A DNA stretch of 64,000 nt from positions 282,503-346,502 of the forward strand of contig NZ_RXOE01000006.1 of the NCBI RefSeq assembly GCF_003965815.1. The letters are read 5' to 3'. Each line of letters starts with the position of its first letter. The stretch's first letter is position 1. This DNA is from Variovorax gossypii. Its GTDB lineage: Bacteria > Pseudomonadota > Gammaproteobacteria > Burkholderiales > Burkholderiaceae_C. The position numbers were made by a program, and so were the translations under genes. Positions 8,496-16,571 of this stretch are shown here, piece after piece. The notes under the pieces are model-generated. The model was not told the DNA's origin and searched no databases. It saw only the letters and a program-made list of their open reading frames with translations.

Positions 8496-9642
8496 GGGTG
8501 TACATCTCCAGGTCGACGAAGTTCGAGCCGTTGTGGTTCTTCGCGCTGTACTCGATGGGGAAGTCGCCGAAGCGCGTGCTGCCGATGCTCTCGAGCCCCG
8601 CGATGAAGCTGTCGCGCGTGAGTGTCTTGCCCGCCCGGCGCAGGCCTTCCACCATCACGCGCGCGACGATGTAGCCTTCGAGCGCGGTGTAGCTGTCGAT
8701 CTTCTCGCCGAACTCGGCGCGGTCGCGCTGGTAGTCGGCCACGATGGGCACGCGCTGCGCCTGCGGCGGCGGCACGATGCTGGCCGTGACCAGCCCCGCG
8801 AGCTTGCCGTCGAGCCGCTTGGCCGAGCCCGCGGCATCGGTGATGCCGACCGACAGCGTGTACAGCGGCGAGCCCACGGCGCTGGCGCGGTAGTCGCGCA
8901 TGAACACTTCCACCATGCGCCCGGCCATGATCATCACGACCGCGCCCGGCTTGGCCTCCGCGAGGCCGGAGACGACCTGCTTGGCGTCCTCGGCCGCGAT
9001 GGCCAGCGGGAAGGTCTTGAGCACCTTCACCTTGTAGTCGGCCGCGAGCTCCTCGCAGGTGGCGAGGTTCGACTTGCCGAAGGCGCTGTCCTGGTAGACC
9101 ACCGCGATCGACTGGATGCCGATGGTCGAGAGGTGGCTGATGATCTTGCGCAGTTCCAGGTCGTAGCCCGCGCGCACGTGGAACAGGTAGCGGTTGACCT
9201 TGGTGCGGAACGAGGTGGTGCCCACCAGCGGCGCGAACATCGGCACGCCGGCCTTCTCGGCGAGCGGCATCGCGGCCGCGAGATTGCCGGTGGCCACGTA
9301 GCCGGCGAGCGCGAAGACCTTGTCCTCGTCGATCAGCTTCGCGGTGTTGACGGCCGTCTTCGCGGGGTCGTAGGCGTCGTCGTAGGTGACCAGCTCGATC
9401 TTGCGGCCGTTCACGCCGCCCGACTTGTTGACGCGGTCGAAGTAGAGCTTGATGCCAGCGCGGTAGTCGATGCCGAAGTCTTTCGCCGGCCCGCTGAACA
9501 CGGCCGACTGACCGATGCGGATGGTGGTGTCGCTCACACCGTTCGTGCCGTTGTCCGCGCGTGCCGACCGCAGCAGGCCGGGGCCGAGGGCCAGGGCGGC
9601 ACCGCCCGCCACCATGGCACGCCTAGAGATCGAGGGCTTCAT
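8473..9642 (-). CDS. Periplasmic solute-binding protein, branched-chain amino acid/amide ABC type
   Basis: A 389-residue type-I periplasmic binding protein of the LivK/AmiC class (peripla_BP_6). The N terminus has a twin-arginine-like export signal (SRRAMVAGGAALALGPGLL) ending near ARA. The mature part shows IRIGQSAVFSGPAKDFG, then DDAYDPAKTAVNTAKLI and FALAGYVATGN. It is the second binding protein of this locus, the other being at 13987-15192, while there is only one set of permease and ATPases. It sits between nicotinamidase and the nicAB-like genes, so a nicotinamide, nicotinate or related pyridine ligand is a reasonable inference. Its stop lies inside the next gene. Confidence 0.85.
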   Translation of the reverse strand: MKPSISRRAMVAGGAALALGPGLLRSARADNGTNGVSDTTIRIGQSAVFSGPAKDFGIDYRAGIKLYFDRVNKSGGVNGRKIELVTYDDAYDPAKTAVNTAKLIDEDKVFALAGYVATGNLAAAMPLAEKAGVPMFAPLVGTTSFRTKVNRYLFHVRAGYDLELRKIISHLSTIGIQSIAVVYQDSAFGKSNLATCEELAADYKVKVLKTFPLAIAAEDAKQVVSGLAEAKPGAVVMIMAGRMVEVFMRDYRASAVGSPLYTLSVGITDAAGSAKRLDGKLAGLVTASIVPPPQAQRVPIVADYQRDRAEFGEKIDSYTALEGYIVARVMVEGLRRAGKTLTRDSFIAGLESIGSTRFGDFPIEYSAKNHNGSNFVDLEMYTRDGQLRR

Positions 9643-9695
9643 GCGTCGTGGGTCTCGTGTTCTTGTTGCTCTTTCCGACTCTTGCGGCAATGCGC

Positions 9696-10421
9696 TCAGG
9701 CGGTCTGGATGTCGGCCGACTGGATGCGCTTGACGCCCTTGGCCGTCATCTGCTTCCACGCAGCGGCCAGCGAACCGTTGAGGTCGATGCCGCGCGTGGC
9801 GTCCTCGATCACGTAGGCCTCGAAGCCGGCCTTGCGCGCGTCCATCGCGGTCCAGGCCACGCAGAAGTCGGTGGCCAGGCCGGTGACGAACACGGACTTG
9901 ATGCCGCGCGCCTTGAGGTAGCCGGCAAGGCCCGTGGCCGTCTTGTGGTCGGCCTCCTCGAAGGCCGAGTAGCTGTCCATCTCCTTGTGGAAGCCCTTGC
10001 GGATGATGAGCTGCGCGGTAGGCACCTTCAGGTCCTTGCCGAGCGCCGCGTCGTCGGTGCCCTGCACGCAGTGGTCTGGCCACAGCACCTGCGTGCCGTA
10101 GCTGAGCTTGGTGGTCTCGAAGGGCTTCTTGCCGCTGTAGGTGCTGGCGAAAGACGCATGGCCCGCCGTGTGCCAGTCCTGCGTGACGACGATGTTCTCG
10201 AACGCTGGAGCCAGCGCGTTGATCACCGGGATGACCTCGTTACCGCCCTTCACCGCGAGCGTGCCGCCGTCGAGAAAACAGTTCTGCACGTCGACCACGA
10301 TCAGCGCCGCCTTGGCGCCGGGCTTGATCTTGCCGGCCGCAAAGGCGTTGAAAGCGACACTGCCGAGGCCACCGGTCAGCCCGAGGGCTGCGGCGGATTT
10401 CACGAGGGTTCTGCGATGCAT
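9696..10421 (-). CDS. pncA: Nicotinamidase with export signal (isochorismatase superfamily)
   Basis: A 241-residue cysteine amidohydrolase that converts nicotinamide to nicotinate and ammonia. The catalytic triad reads Asp44 (IVVDVQNCF), Lys142 (RKGF) and Cys187 (LATDFCV). The metal ligands Asp82, His84 and His88 are present (QDWHTAGHASF), as is the nicotinamidase signature WPDHCVQGT. Unusually, it begins with a twin-arginine-like signal peptide (HRRTLVKSAAALGLTGGLG, cleavage near AFA at 26-28), so it is predicted to work in the periplasm, unlike cytoplasmic salvage PncA. Its place between the ABC transporter and the nicAB-like genes points to catabolism of external nicotinamide. The ATG at 10421 starts the signal peptide. 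Confidence 0.9.
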   Translation of the reverse strand: MHRRTLVKSAAALGLTGGLGSVAFNAFAAGKIKPGAKAALIVVDVQNCFLDGGTLAVKGGNEVIPVINALAPAFENIVVTQDWHTAGHASFASTYSGKKPFETTKLSYGTQVLWPDHCVQGTDDAALGKDLKVPTAQLIIRKGFHKEMDSYSAFEEADHKTATGLAGYLKARGIKSVFVTGLATDFCVAWTAMDARKAGFEAYVIEDATRGIDLNGSLAAAWKQMTAKGVKRIQSADIQTA

Positions 10422-10450
10422 GGCGTGGACTCCGGGGGTTGAAGAAAAAC

Positions 10451-11185
10451 TCAGACGCTCAGGTAGGCGCGGCGGACTTCGTCGTTGGCCGCGAGCTCGG
10501 CCATCGTGGCGTGATAGCGGATCTGGCCCTTCTCGAGCACATAGGCGCGGTCGGACACCAGCTCGGCGAAGTGCATGTTCTGCTCCGACAGCAGGATGCT
10601 CACGCCCTGCGCCTTGAGCTCCAGGATCATGTTGGCCATCTGCTCGACGATCACCGGCGCCACGCCTTCGGAAGGCTCGTCGAGCAGCACAAGATACGGA
10701 TTGCCCATGAGCGTGCGCGCCACCGTGAGCATCTGCTGCTCGCCGCCGCTCATGCGCCCGCCGGGACGGTTCGGCATCTCGCCGAGGTTGGGGAAGAGCT
10801 TGAACAGGCGTTCGGGCGTCCACAGCGGCGCGTCGCTGCCGTCGGCCCAGCGGCGCGCGGCCTGCTTGCCGACCTCGAGGTTCTCCATCACCGTGAGGTC
10901 GGTGAACACGCGGCGGTCTTCAGGCACGAAGCCCAGGCCCAGGCGCGCCGCATGGTGCGGCTCGCTCTTCGAGATGTCGTGGCCCAGGAAGCGCACCGCG
11001 CCGCGGCGCTTGGCCAGCATGCCGATCAGCGCCTTCAGCGTGGTCGACTTGCCCGCGCCGTTGCGGCCCATGAGCGCGACCACTTCACCGCGACGCACTT
11101 CGAGGTCCACGTCGTAGAGGATCTGCGCAGCGCCGTACCAGGCGCACAGGGCCTTGGCCTGAAGCAGGGGTTCATGCGTGCTCAT
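10451..11185 (-). CDS. livF: Branched-chain-type ABC transporter ATPase (LivF family)
   Basis: A 244-residue ABC ATPase with Walker A GRNGAGKST (near residue 40), the signature MSGGEQQML and Walker B YLVLLDEPSEG, followed by the H-loop region of LivF-type subunits. It powers the HAAT-family importer encoded by the adjacent genes. The start ATG at 11185 overlaps the livG stop as ATGA, and the nicotinamidase gene follows after 29 bases. The liv symbol names the family only; the neighbours suggest a pyridine compound rather than leucine. Confidence 0.92.
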   Translation of the reverse strand: MSTHEPLLQAKALCAWYGAAQILYDVDLEVRRGEVVALMGRNGAGKSTTLKALIGMLAKRRGAVRFLGHDISKSEPHHAARLGLGFVPEDRRVFTDLTVMENLEVGKQAARRWADGSDAPLWTPERLFKLFPNLGEMPNRPGGRMSGGEQQMLTVARTLMGNPYLVLLDEPSEGVAPVIVEQMANMILELKAQGVSILLSEQNMHFAELVSDRAYVLEKGQIRYHATMAELAANDEVRRAYLSV

Positions 11186-11970
11186 GCGGCTTCTCCTACG
11201 GCTGCGGCCTTCTTCTCGAATGTCTTGCCCGTGCCGAAGTACACCTCCTGCACCTTCGGATGGTCGCGGATCTCCAGCGGCTTGCCCTGCGCGATGAGGC
11301 GCCCGCGCGCCAGCACGATCATGCGGTCGGCGTACGCGAACACCACGTCCATGCTGTGCTCGGTGAAGAGCACGGCCATGCCGCGCTGGATGACGAGTTC
11401 CTTGGTCAGCGCCATGAGCGAGTTGCGCTCCTTGGGCGCCATGCCGGCGGTGGGCTCGTCCATCAGCAGCAGCTTGGGCGAGTTGGCCATCGCGATGGCG
11501 AGTTCGACGCGCTTCACGTCGCCGTAGGCCAGCACGCTGCAGGGCCGGTCGGCCTGCGACTTCATGCCGACCTGGTCGAGCAGGGCCAGCGCCTCGTCGC
11601 GCTTGTGGTCGGCGGCGCGGCGCCATGTGGAAAACAGCTTGCGGTCGTGCGAGAGCAGCGCCATCTGCACGTTCTCGACCACGGTGAGCGAAGCGAAGGT
11701 CTCGGCGATCTGGAAGGTGCGGCCCACGCCCATGCGCCAGATCTCGCGCGGCTTGCGGCCCACGAGTTCCTGGCCGTCGAGCGTGATGGAGCCCTGGTCG
11801 GCCTTGAGCTGGCCGTTGACCATGTTGAAGGTGGTGGACTTGCCGGCGCCGTTGGGCCCGATGAGCGCGAGCAGTTCGCCGGGCGGCAGCTCGAAGCTGA
11901 TGCCGTCCACGGCCTTCACGCCGCCGAAGGACTTGCCGAGGTTCTCGACCTTGAGGAGCGTTCCGGTCAT
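11182..11970 (-). CDS. livG: Branched-chain-type ABC transporter ATPase (LivG family)
   Basis: A 262-residue ABC ATPase, the second of the pair. Walker A is GPNGAGKST, Walker B is LLLMDEPTAGM, and the C-terminal GKPLEIRDHPKVQEVYFG is typical of LivG. The signature region is SVLAYGDVKRVELAIAMA, in which the canonical LSGGQ reads LAYGD; this variant is frequent in the family. It starts at the ATG at 11970 with an ATGA overlap with the permease stop and ends with an ATGA overlap with livF. It drives import together with the fused permease upstream. Confidence 0.92.
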   Translation of the reverse strand: MTGTLLKVENLGKSFGGVKAVDGISFELPPGELLALIGPNGAGKSTTFNMVNGQLKADQGSITLDGQELVGRKPREIWRMGVGRTFQIAETFASLTVVENVQMALLSHDRKLFSTWRRAADHKRDEALALLDQVGMKSQADRPCSVLAYGDVKRVELAIAMANSPKLLLMDEPTAGMAPKERNSLMALTKELVIQRGMAVLFTEHSMDVVFAYADRMIVLARGRLIAQGKPLEIRDHPKVQEVYFGTGKTFEKKAAAVGEAA

Positions 11971-13907
11971 GCCTTCACCTCCTCGAGCTTGGCCTTGGCT
12001 TCGGTCTTTGCAACTTCGTCTTCCTTCGGCGCGCGCCACCGGTCGGCCAGCTGCTTGATGGAGCCCGCGATGCCCTGCGGGAACAGCAGCACCAGGATCA
12101 GGATGATGGCGCCCAGCATCGCGCGCCAGTAGTCGGTGTTGCGCGCCACCGTGTCGTGCAGCCAGGTGAAGGTGACGGCGCCGACCACCGGGCCCGCGAG
12201 CGTCTGGATGCCGCCGAGCAGCACCATCACGAGGCCGTCGACCGACCTGCCGACCGACAGCGTCTCCGGCGAGATGCTGCCCTTGGAGAAGGCGAAGAGC
12301 GCACCCGCCAGGCCGGCCACGGTGCCGGCGATGACGAAGGCAGCCCACTGCATGCGCTTGACGTCGATGCCGATGGCGTCGGCGCGAAGCACCGAGTCGC
12401 GGCCCGCGCGCAGCGCATAGCCGAAGGGCGAGAACAGCACGCGGCGCAACCACCACACGCCCGCGCCCACGAGCACCAGCGTGAGCCAGTAGTAGGCCCG
12501 CTTGTCGGAAAGCCACTCGGAGGGCCACACGCCGGTCAGGCCGTTGCTGCCGCCGGTGAAGCTGTCCCACTGGTAGGTGACGGCCCAGGTGATCTGCGCG
12601 AAGGCCAGCGTGAGCATCGCGAGGTACACGCCCGACAGCCGCACCGCGAACCAGCCGTAGACGAAGGCGCCGAGCGCGGCGATCAGCGGCGCGACGACCA
12701 GCGCGAGCTCCATCGGCAGGTGCAGCGCGCGCACCAGCAGCGCCGCGCCGTACGCGCCGAGGCCGAAGTACGCGGCATGGCCGAAGGAATGCATGCCGGC
12801 CGGGCCCATGATGAAGTGCAGGCTGGTGGCGAAGAGGGCCGCGATCATCAGGTCGATCATCAGCACCGTGGTGTAGGGCGAGTTCACCGTCAGGAACGGC
12901 ACCACGGCCAGCAGCAGCGCGAGCACGGCTGCGGCCACCATGTAGGCGTTGCTCGGGCGGCGCAGCGGTTCCTCCTGCATGCCGACGTAGCGGCTCGGCG
13001 CCTGCGGGCGGCCGAACAGGCCCCAGGGGCGCCACACCAGCACGATGGCCATCACCAGGAAGTCGACCATCAGCGTGAGCTTGGAAAACGACACGTCGAT
13101 GCCGAAGATCTGCACTACGCCGAGCCAGATGCAAACGGCCTTGATCTCGGCGATGAGCAGCGCGGCCATGTAGGCGCCGGGCAGCGAGCCCATGCCGCCC
13201 ACCACCACGACCACGAACGCGGCGCCGATGGTGTTCAGGTCCATCTCGAGCGTGGCGGGCTCGCGCGGCAGCTGCAGCGCGCCGCCGAGGCCCGCGAGCA
13301 GCGCGCCGAGCGCGAACACCGCCGTGAAGAGCCAGGCCTGGTTGACGCCCAGCGCGCTGACCATCTCGCGGTCTTGCGTGGCGGCGCGCACCAGCGTGCC
13401 GAAGCGCGTGCGGGTGAGCAGCAGCCACACGAGGCCGAGCACCACCGGGCCGATCACGATCAGGAACAGGTCATAGGAAGGAAACTGCCGCCCGAGGATC
13501 TCGACCGAGCCCTTGAGGCCGGGCGCGCGCGGGCCGAGCAGTTCGTCGGGACCCCACAGCCACAGCACCGCGTCCTTGATGACGAGCACCAGCGCGAAGG
13601 TGGCGAGCAGCTGGAACAGTTCCGGCGCCTTGTAGATGCGGCGCAGCAGCAGCACCTCGATCAGCGCGCCGAGCACGCCGACCGCCAGCGCCGCGATCAG
13701 CAGCGCGGGCCAGAAGCCCAGGCTCGAACCCAGCTTGTCGACGAGCGTGTACGCGAGGTAGATGCCCACCATGAAGAACGATCCATGGGCGAAATTGACG
13801 ATGCGCGTCACGCCGAAGATCAACGAGAGACCGGCCGCCACGAAGAAGAGCGAGGACGCGCCGGCCAACCCGTTGAGCAACTGAACAACGAAGCCTGAGA
13901 AACTCAT
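11967..13907 (-). CDS. livHM: Fused ABC permease, LivH and LivM halves in one chain
   Basis: A 646-residue membrane protein that joins both permease halves of a branched-chain-type importer. Residues about 1-320 match LivH (IFGVTRIVNFAHGSFFMVG) and residues about 335-620 match LivM (MGPAGMHSFGHAAYFGLGAYG, later FSKGSISPETLSVGRSVDGL and VLLGGIQTLAGPVVGA). In Escherichia coli these are separate proteins; fused forms are known in the family. The tail is Lys/Glu-rich and cytoplasmic. The ATG at 13907 starts directly before the first hydrophobic helix, and the stop overlaps the livG start. It lies 79 bases after the livK-like gene. Confidence 0.9.
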   Translation of the reverse strand: MSFSGFVVQLLNGLAGASSLFFVAAGLSLIFGVTRIVNFAHGSFFMVGIYLAYTLVDKLGSSLGFWPALLIAALAVGVLGALIEVLLLRRIYKAPELFQLLATFALVLVIKDAVLWLWGPDELLGPRAPGLKGSVEILGRQFPSYDLFLIVIGPVVLGLVWLLLTRTRFGTLVRAATQDREMVSALGVNQAWLFTAVFALGALLAGLGGALQLPREPATLEMDLNTIGAAFVVVVVGGMGSLPGAYMAALLIAEIKAVCIWLGVVQIFGIDVSFSKLTLMVDFLVMAIVLVWRPWGLFGRPQAPSRYVGMQEEPLRRPSNAYMVAAAVLALLLAVVPFLTVNSPYTTVLMIDLMIAALFATSLHFIMGPAGMHSFGHAAYFGLGAYGAALLVRALHLPMELALVVAPLIAALGAFVYGWFAVRLSGVYLAMLTLAFAQITWAVTYQWDSFTGGSNGLTGVWPSEWLSDKRAYYWLTLVLVGAGVWWLRRVLFSPFGYALRAGRDSVLRADAIGIDVKRMQWAAFVIAGTVAGLAGALFAFSKGSISPETLSVGRSVDGLVMVLLGGIQTLAGPVVGAVTFTWLHDTVARNTDYWRAMLGAIILILVLLFPQGIAGSIKQLADRWRAPKEDEVAKTEAKAKLEEVKA

Positions 13908-13986
13908 AAGGACCCTGAGGAAACTGGAGACATCCGCATCCGCGCCTTGGTGCAAGGGCTGCGGATGCAGTGCAGGAGCCGCGCGA

Positions 13987-15192
13987 TCAGTCGGCGGGGC
14001 GCATCTTCTTCACTTCGTCATCGCTCGGCTGGAACTTGGCGCCGTCGAGGTAGACATAGTCGACCATCACGCCCTTGCCGCCGTCGTTCTTGGTCTTGCC
14101 GACGTAGGCGCCCATGGTGGACTGGTTGTCCTGCGCGCGATAGCTGATCTTGCCGAAGGGCGTGTCGACCTGCAGGCCCTTGAAGGCGGCCACGAGTTTT
14201 TCAGTGTCAGTGCCGCCGGCCTTCTTGATACCGGCCGCGATCGAGTGGATGGCGCTGTAGCCGACCACCGAGCCCAGGCGCGGATAGTCCTTGAACTTGG
14301 CCTGGTAGGCGTCGAGGAAGGCCTTGTGCTCGGGCGTCTTCACGCCGTTCCAGGGATAGCCGGTGACGATCCAGCCGTTGGGCGCTTCGTCTTTCAGCGG
14401 GTCGAGGTACTCGGGCTCGCCGGTCAGCACGCTCACCACCTCGCGGTCCTTGAACAGGCCGCGCGTGTTGCCTTCGCGCACGAACTTGGAAAGGTCGGCG
14501 CCGAACAGCACGTTGAAGATGGCATCGGGCTTGGCATCGGCCAGGGCCTGCACCACGCTGCCCGAATCGACCTTGCCCAGCGGCGGTGCCTGCTCGGCGA
14601 CGAACTCGACGTCGGGCTGCGCGGCCTTCAGCAGCGTCTTGAAGGTGGCGACCGACGACTGGCCGTATTCGTAGTTGGGGTACACGAGCGCCCAGCGCTT
14701 CTTCTTGAGCTTGGCGGCCTCGGGCACCAGCATCGCGACCTGCATGTAGGTCGAGGGACGCAGGCGGTAGGTGTACTTGTTGCCGTTGCTCCAGACGATC
14801 TTGTCGGTGAGCGGCTCGGCCGCGAGATAGAAGAACTTCTTCTGCTTGGCGAAGTCGGTCAGCGCCAGGCCGGTGTTCGACAGGAAGGCGCCAGCCAGCA
14901 CGTCGATCTTCTCGCGCGAGATGAGTTCTTCGGCCACGCGCACGGCGTCGCCGGGGTTGGCGTTGTCGTCGCGGCTGATGAGCTCGATCTTCTTTCCGTT
15001 GATGCCGCCCTTGGCGTTGATCTCGTCGACCGCGAGTTCCATGCCCTTCTTGTAGGGCTCGAGGAAGGCGGGTTGCGCCTTGTAGCTGTTGATTTCACCG
15101 ATCTTGATCACGCCCTGCGCGTGCGCGGGAACGAGGGCCGTGGCCAGCGTGACGACGGATGCGGCGCAGAAAACATGGCGCAATGGATTCAT
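13987..15192 (-). CDS. livK: Periplasmic solute-binding protein of the ABC importer (LivK family)
   Basis: A 401-residue type-I binding protein with a Sec signal peptide (residues 1-25, ending PAHAQ). The mature chain starts VIKIGEINSYKAQPAFLEPYKKG, continues with KIELISRDDNANPGDAVRVA, and contains WALVYPNYEYGQSSV in the hinge region. It should deliver the substrate to the fused permease encoded just downstream. A clear AGGAG lies upstream of the ATG at 15192. The substrate is not visible in the sequence; the surrounding catabolic genes suggest nicotinate or nicotinamide. Confidence 0.88.
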   Translation of the reverse strand: MNPLRHVFCAASVVTLATALVPAHAQGVIKIGEINSYKAQPAFLEPYKKGMELAVDEINAKGGINGKKIELISRDDNANPGDAVRVAEELISREKIDVLAGAFLSNTGLALTDFAKQKKFFYLAAEPLTDKIVWSNGNKYTYRLRPSTYMQVAMLVPEAAKLKKKRWALVYPNYEYGQSSVATFKTLLKAAQPDVEFVAEQAPPLGKVDSGSVVQALADAKPDAIFNVLFGADLSKFVREGNTRGLFKDREVVSVLTGEPEYLDPLKDEAPNGWIVTGYPWNGVKTPEHKAFLDAYQAKFKDYPRLGSVVGYSAIHSIAAGIKKAGGTDTEKLVAAFKGLQVDTPFGKISYRAQDNQSTMGAYVGKTKNDGGKGVMVDYVYLDGAKFQPSDDEVKKMRPAD

Positions 15193-15271
15193 CGAGAAGC
15201 TCCTAGGGGTTAAGGCAGAAAGAATTCGAGTTGTTGGGGCGCGGGACTCTGGCTGGACGATGCGGCGCGTC

Positions 15272-15856
15272 TCAGCGCAGGCCGTCTTCGCCCTTGATCT
15301 CGGAGACCTGCAGGCCGCCGATGCGCGGCAGCGGGCGACCGCTGTCGGTGACGGCCACAGCCACCACGATCTCGTTGGCGCGCGGCGCGTCGCTCACGCG
15401 GGCTTCCACCGCGTCGAAGTGGCTGCGCACGAATGCGGCATCTTTATGGCCCAGCGGCACGTCGATGGCGGTGCCCAGCGTGCCCTGCTTCTTGGCCGAG
15501 GGCACGAGCGCCGCGCCCTTCTCCACTGCCACGCGCAGCGGCGCGCCGAGCTTGGGATGCAGGATGGCGGCGGCATGCTCGAGCTCGCCGCGCTCGCCGA
15601 CGATGGCGGCCTTGCCGTAGCTCTGTGCCTGGCCGGGCTCGATGCCCAGCGCCTTCACAGCCTTCTGGCCCAGCAGCGCGCCGAGTTCCTCGCCGATGGC
15701 GATGAGTTCGTCGAGGTTCTCGCTGTAGCGGCCCGCGTACGGGTTCTCGATGACGGCGATGGCGACGGCGCGGCGCGTGGGCGGCGTGATGTCCTTGCCC
15801 ATTTCCTTGCGGGTTTCGTCGACCTGGATGACGAGCTTGCGGATGTTGGCGGTCAT
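15272..15856 (-). CDS. DUF1185 ('amino acid synthesis') protein, copy 1
   Basis: A 194-residue protein of the DUF1185 family, named 'amino acid synthesis' in databases without a demonstrated reaction that I know of. Conserved blocks shared with its neighbour are AVIENPYAGRYSENLDEL, SYGKAAIVGERGELEHAAA, a VPSAKKQG-IDVPL segment and a C-terminal RIGGL-K-DGLR ending. No signal peptide or membrane helix is visible, so it is probably cytosolic. It sits between the second copy and the transporter in the same operon as the 6-hydroxynicotinate reductase homologue. A role downstream of ring opening is a guess from context only. Confidence 0.8.
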   Translation of the reverse strand: MTANIRKLVIQVDETRKEMGKDITPPTRRAVAIAVIENPYAGRYSENLDELIAIGEELGALLGQKAVKALGIEPGQAQSYGKAAIVGERGELEHAAAILHPKLGAPLRVAVEKGAALVPSAKKQGTLGTAIDVPLGHKDAAFVRSHFDAVEARVSDAPRANEIVVAVAVTDSGRPLPRIGGLQVSEIKGEDGLR

Positions 15857-15908
15857 GTTCTGTGTGTTCCTTGTCTTGTCTCTGTGCGGTTGCGTCGGGT
15901 GCTGCTGC

Positions 15909-16550
15909 TCAGCGCAGGCCGTCCCACTTGCTGATGTCCTTCGCGAGCAGCCCGCCCACGCGGGCATGCACGCGGTAGCCCGTGCTCATCGCGAGGATGA
16001 AGACGATCTCGTCGGCCGCCGGAGCACCGGGCACGCGCACTTCGATGGCGTCGAACTGGCCGCGCACGTAGCTGGCGTTGATGTTGGTGAGCGGCACGTC
16101 GAGCGCGGCGCCGGGCGGGCCGACCTTCTTGGTGGAGGGCACGATCGACAGCGCGTTGCCGGGCTGGCCGGTCTTCTCTTCCGCCTTGCCCGCGGTGTAG
16201 GCGGCGCGGCTGCCTTTCCAGCCGAGCAGTTCGCGCATCGCATAGCCGCCTGGCACGTGCCACAGGGCGCCATGCTCCAGCTCGCCGTCGGCGCCGACGA
16301 TGGCGCCCTTGCCGTAGGTGGCGATCTGCTCCAGCGGCACGTCCATGGCGGCGTGCAGGCGGTGCGCCATGTCGACGCCCACGGGGTCGAGCAGCGCCAT
16401 CATCGGCAGGATGTCGGGTTCGTAGCGACCCGCGAACGGATTGGTCAGCACCGCGCCGATGGCACCGCGCACCAGCGGGGTGTCGGCGCGCGGTCCGAAC
16501 TCGTGGTGGATGTGCTCGACATGGGTGAAGACGCGGCGGATTTCGATCAT
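15909..16550 (-). CDS. DUF1185 ('amino acid synthesis') protein, copy 2
   Basis: A 213-residue paralogue of the next gene downstream. Aligned blocks are AVLTNPFAGRYEPDILPMM, TYGKGAIVGADGELEHGA, VPSTKKVGPPGAALDVPL and the C-terminal RVGGLLAKDIS-WDGLR. The two copies share the same order of motifs and nearly the same length, suggesting a duplicated pair that may form a hetero-oligomer. The gene follows UPF0280 after 21 bases and precedes copy 1 by 52 bases. Catalytic residues cannot be assigned; the invariant Lys-Lys of the VPS-KK motif and the Glu of GELEH are candidates. The function is unknown. Confidence 0.8.
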   Translation of the reverse strand: MIEIRRVFTHVEHIHHEFGPRADTPLVRGAIGAVLTNPFAGRYEPDILPMMALLDPVGVDMAHRLHAAMDVPLEQIATYGKGAIVGADGELEHGALWHVPGGYAMRELLGWKGSRAAYTAGKAEEKTGQPGNALSIVPSTKKVGPPGAALDVPLTNINASYVRGQFDAIEVRVPGAPAADEIVFILAMSTGYRVHARVGGLLAKDISKWDGLR

Positions 16551-16571
16551 GAAAAAGAACCTTGCTTTTCG

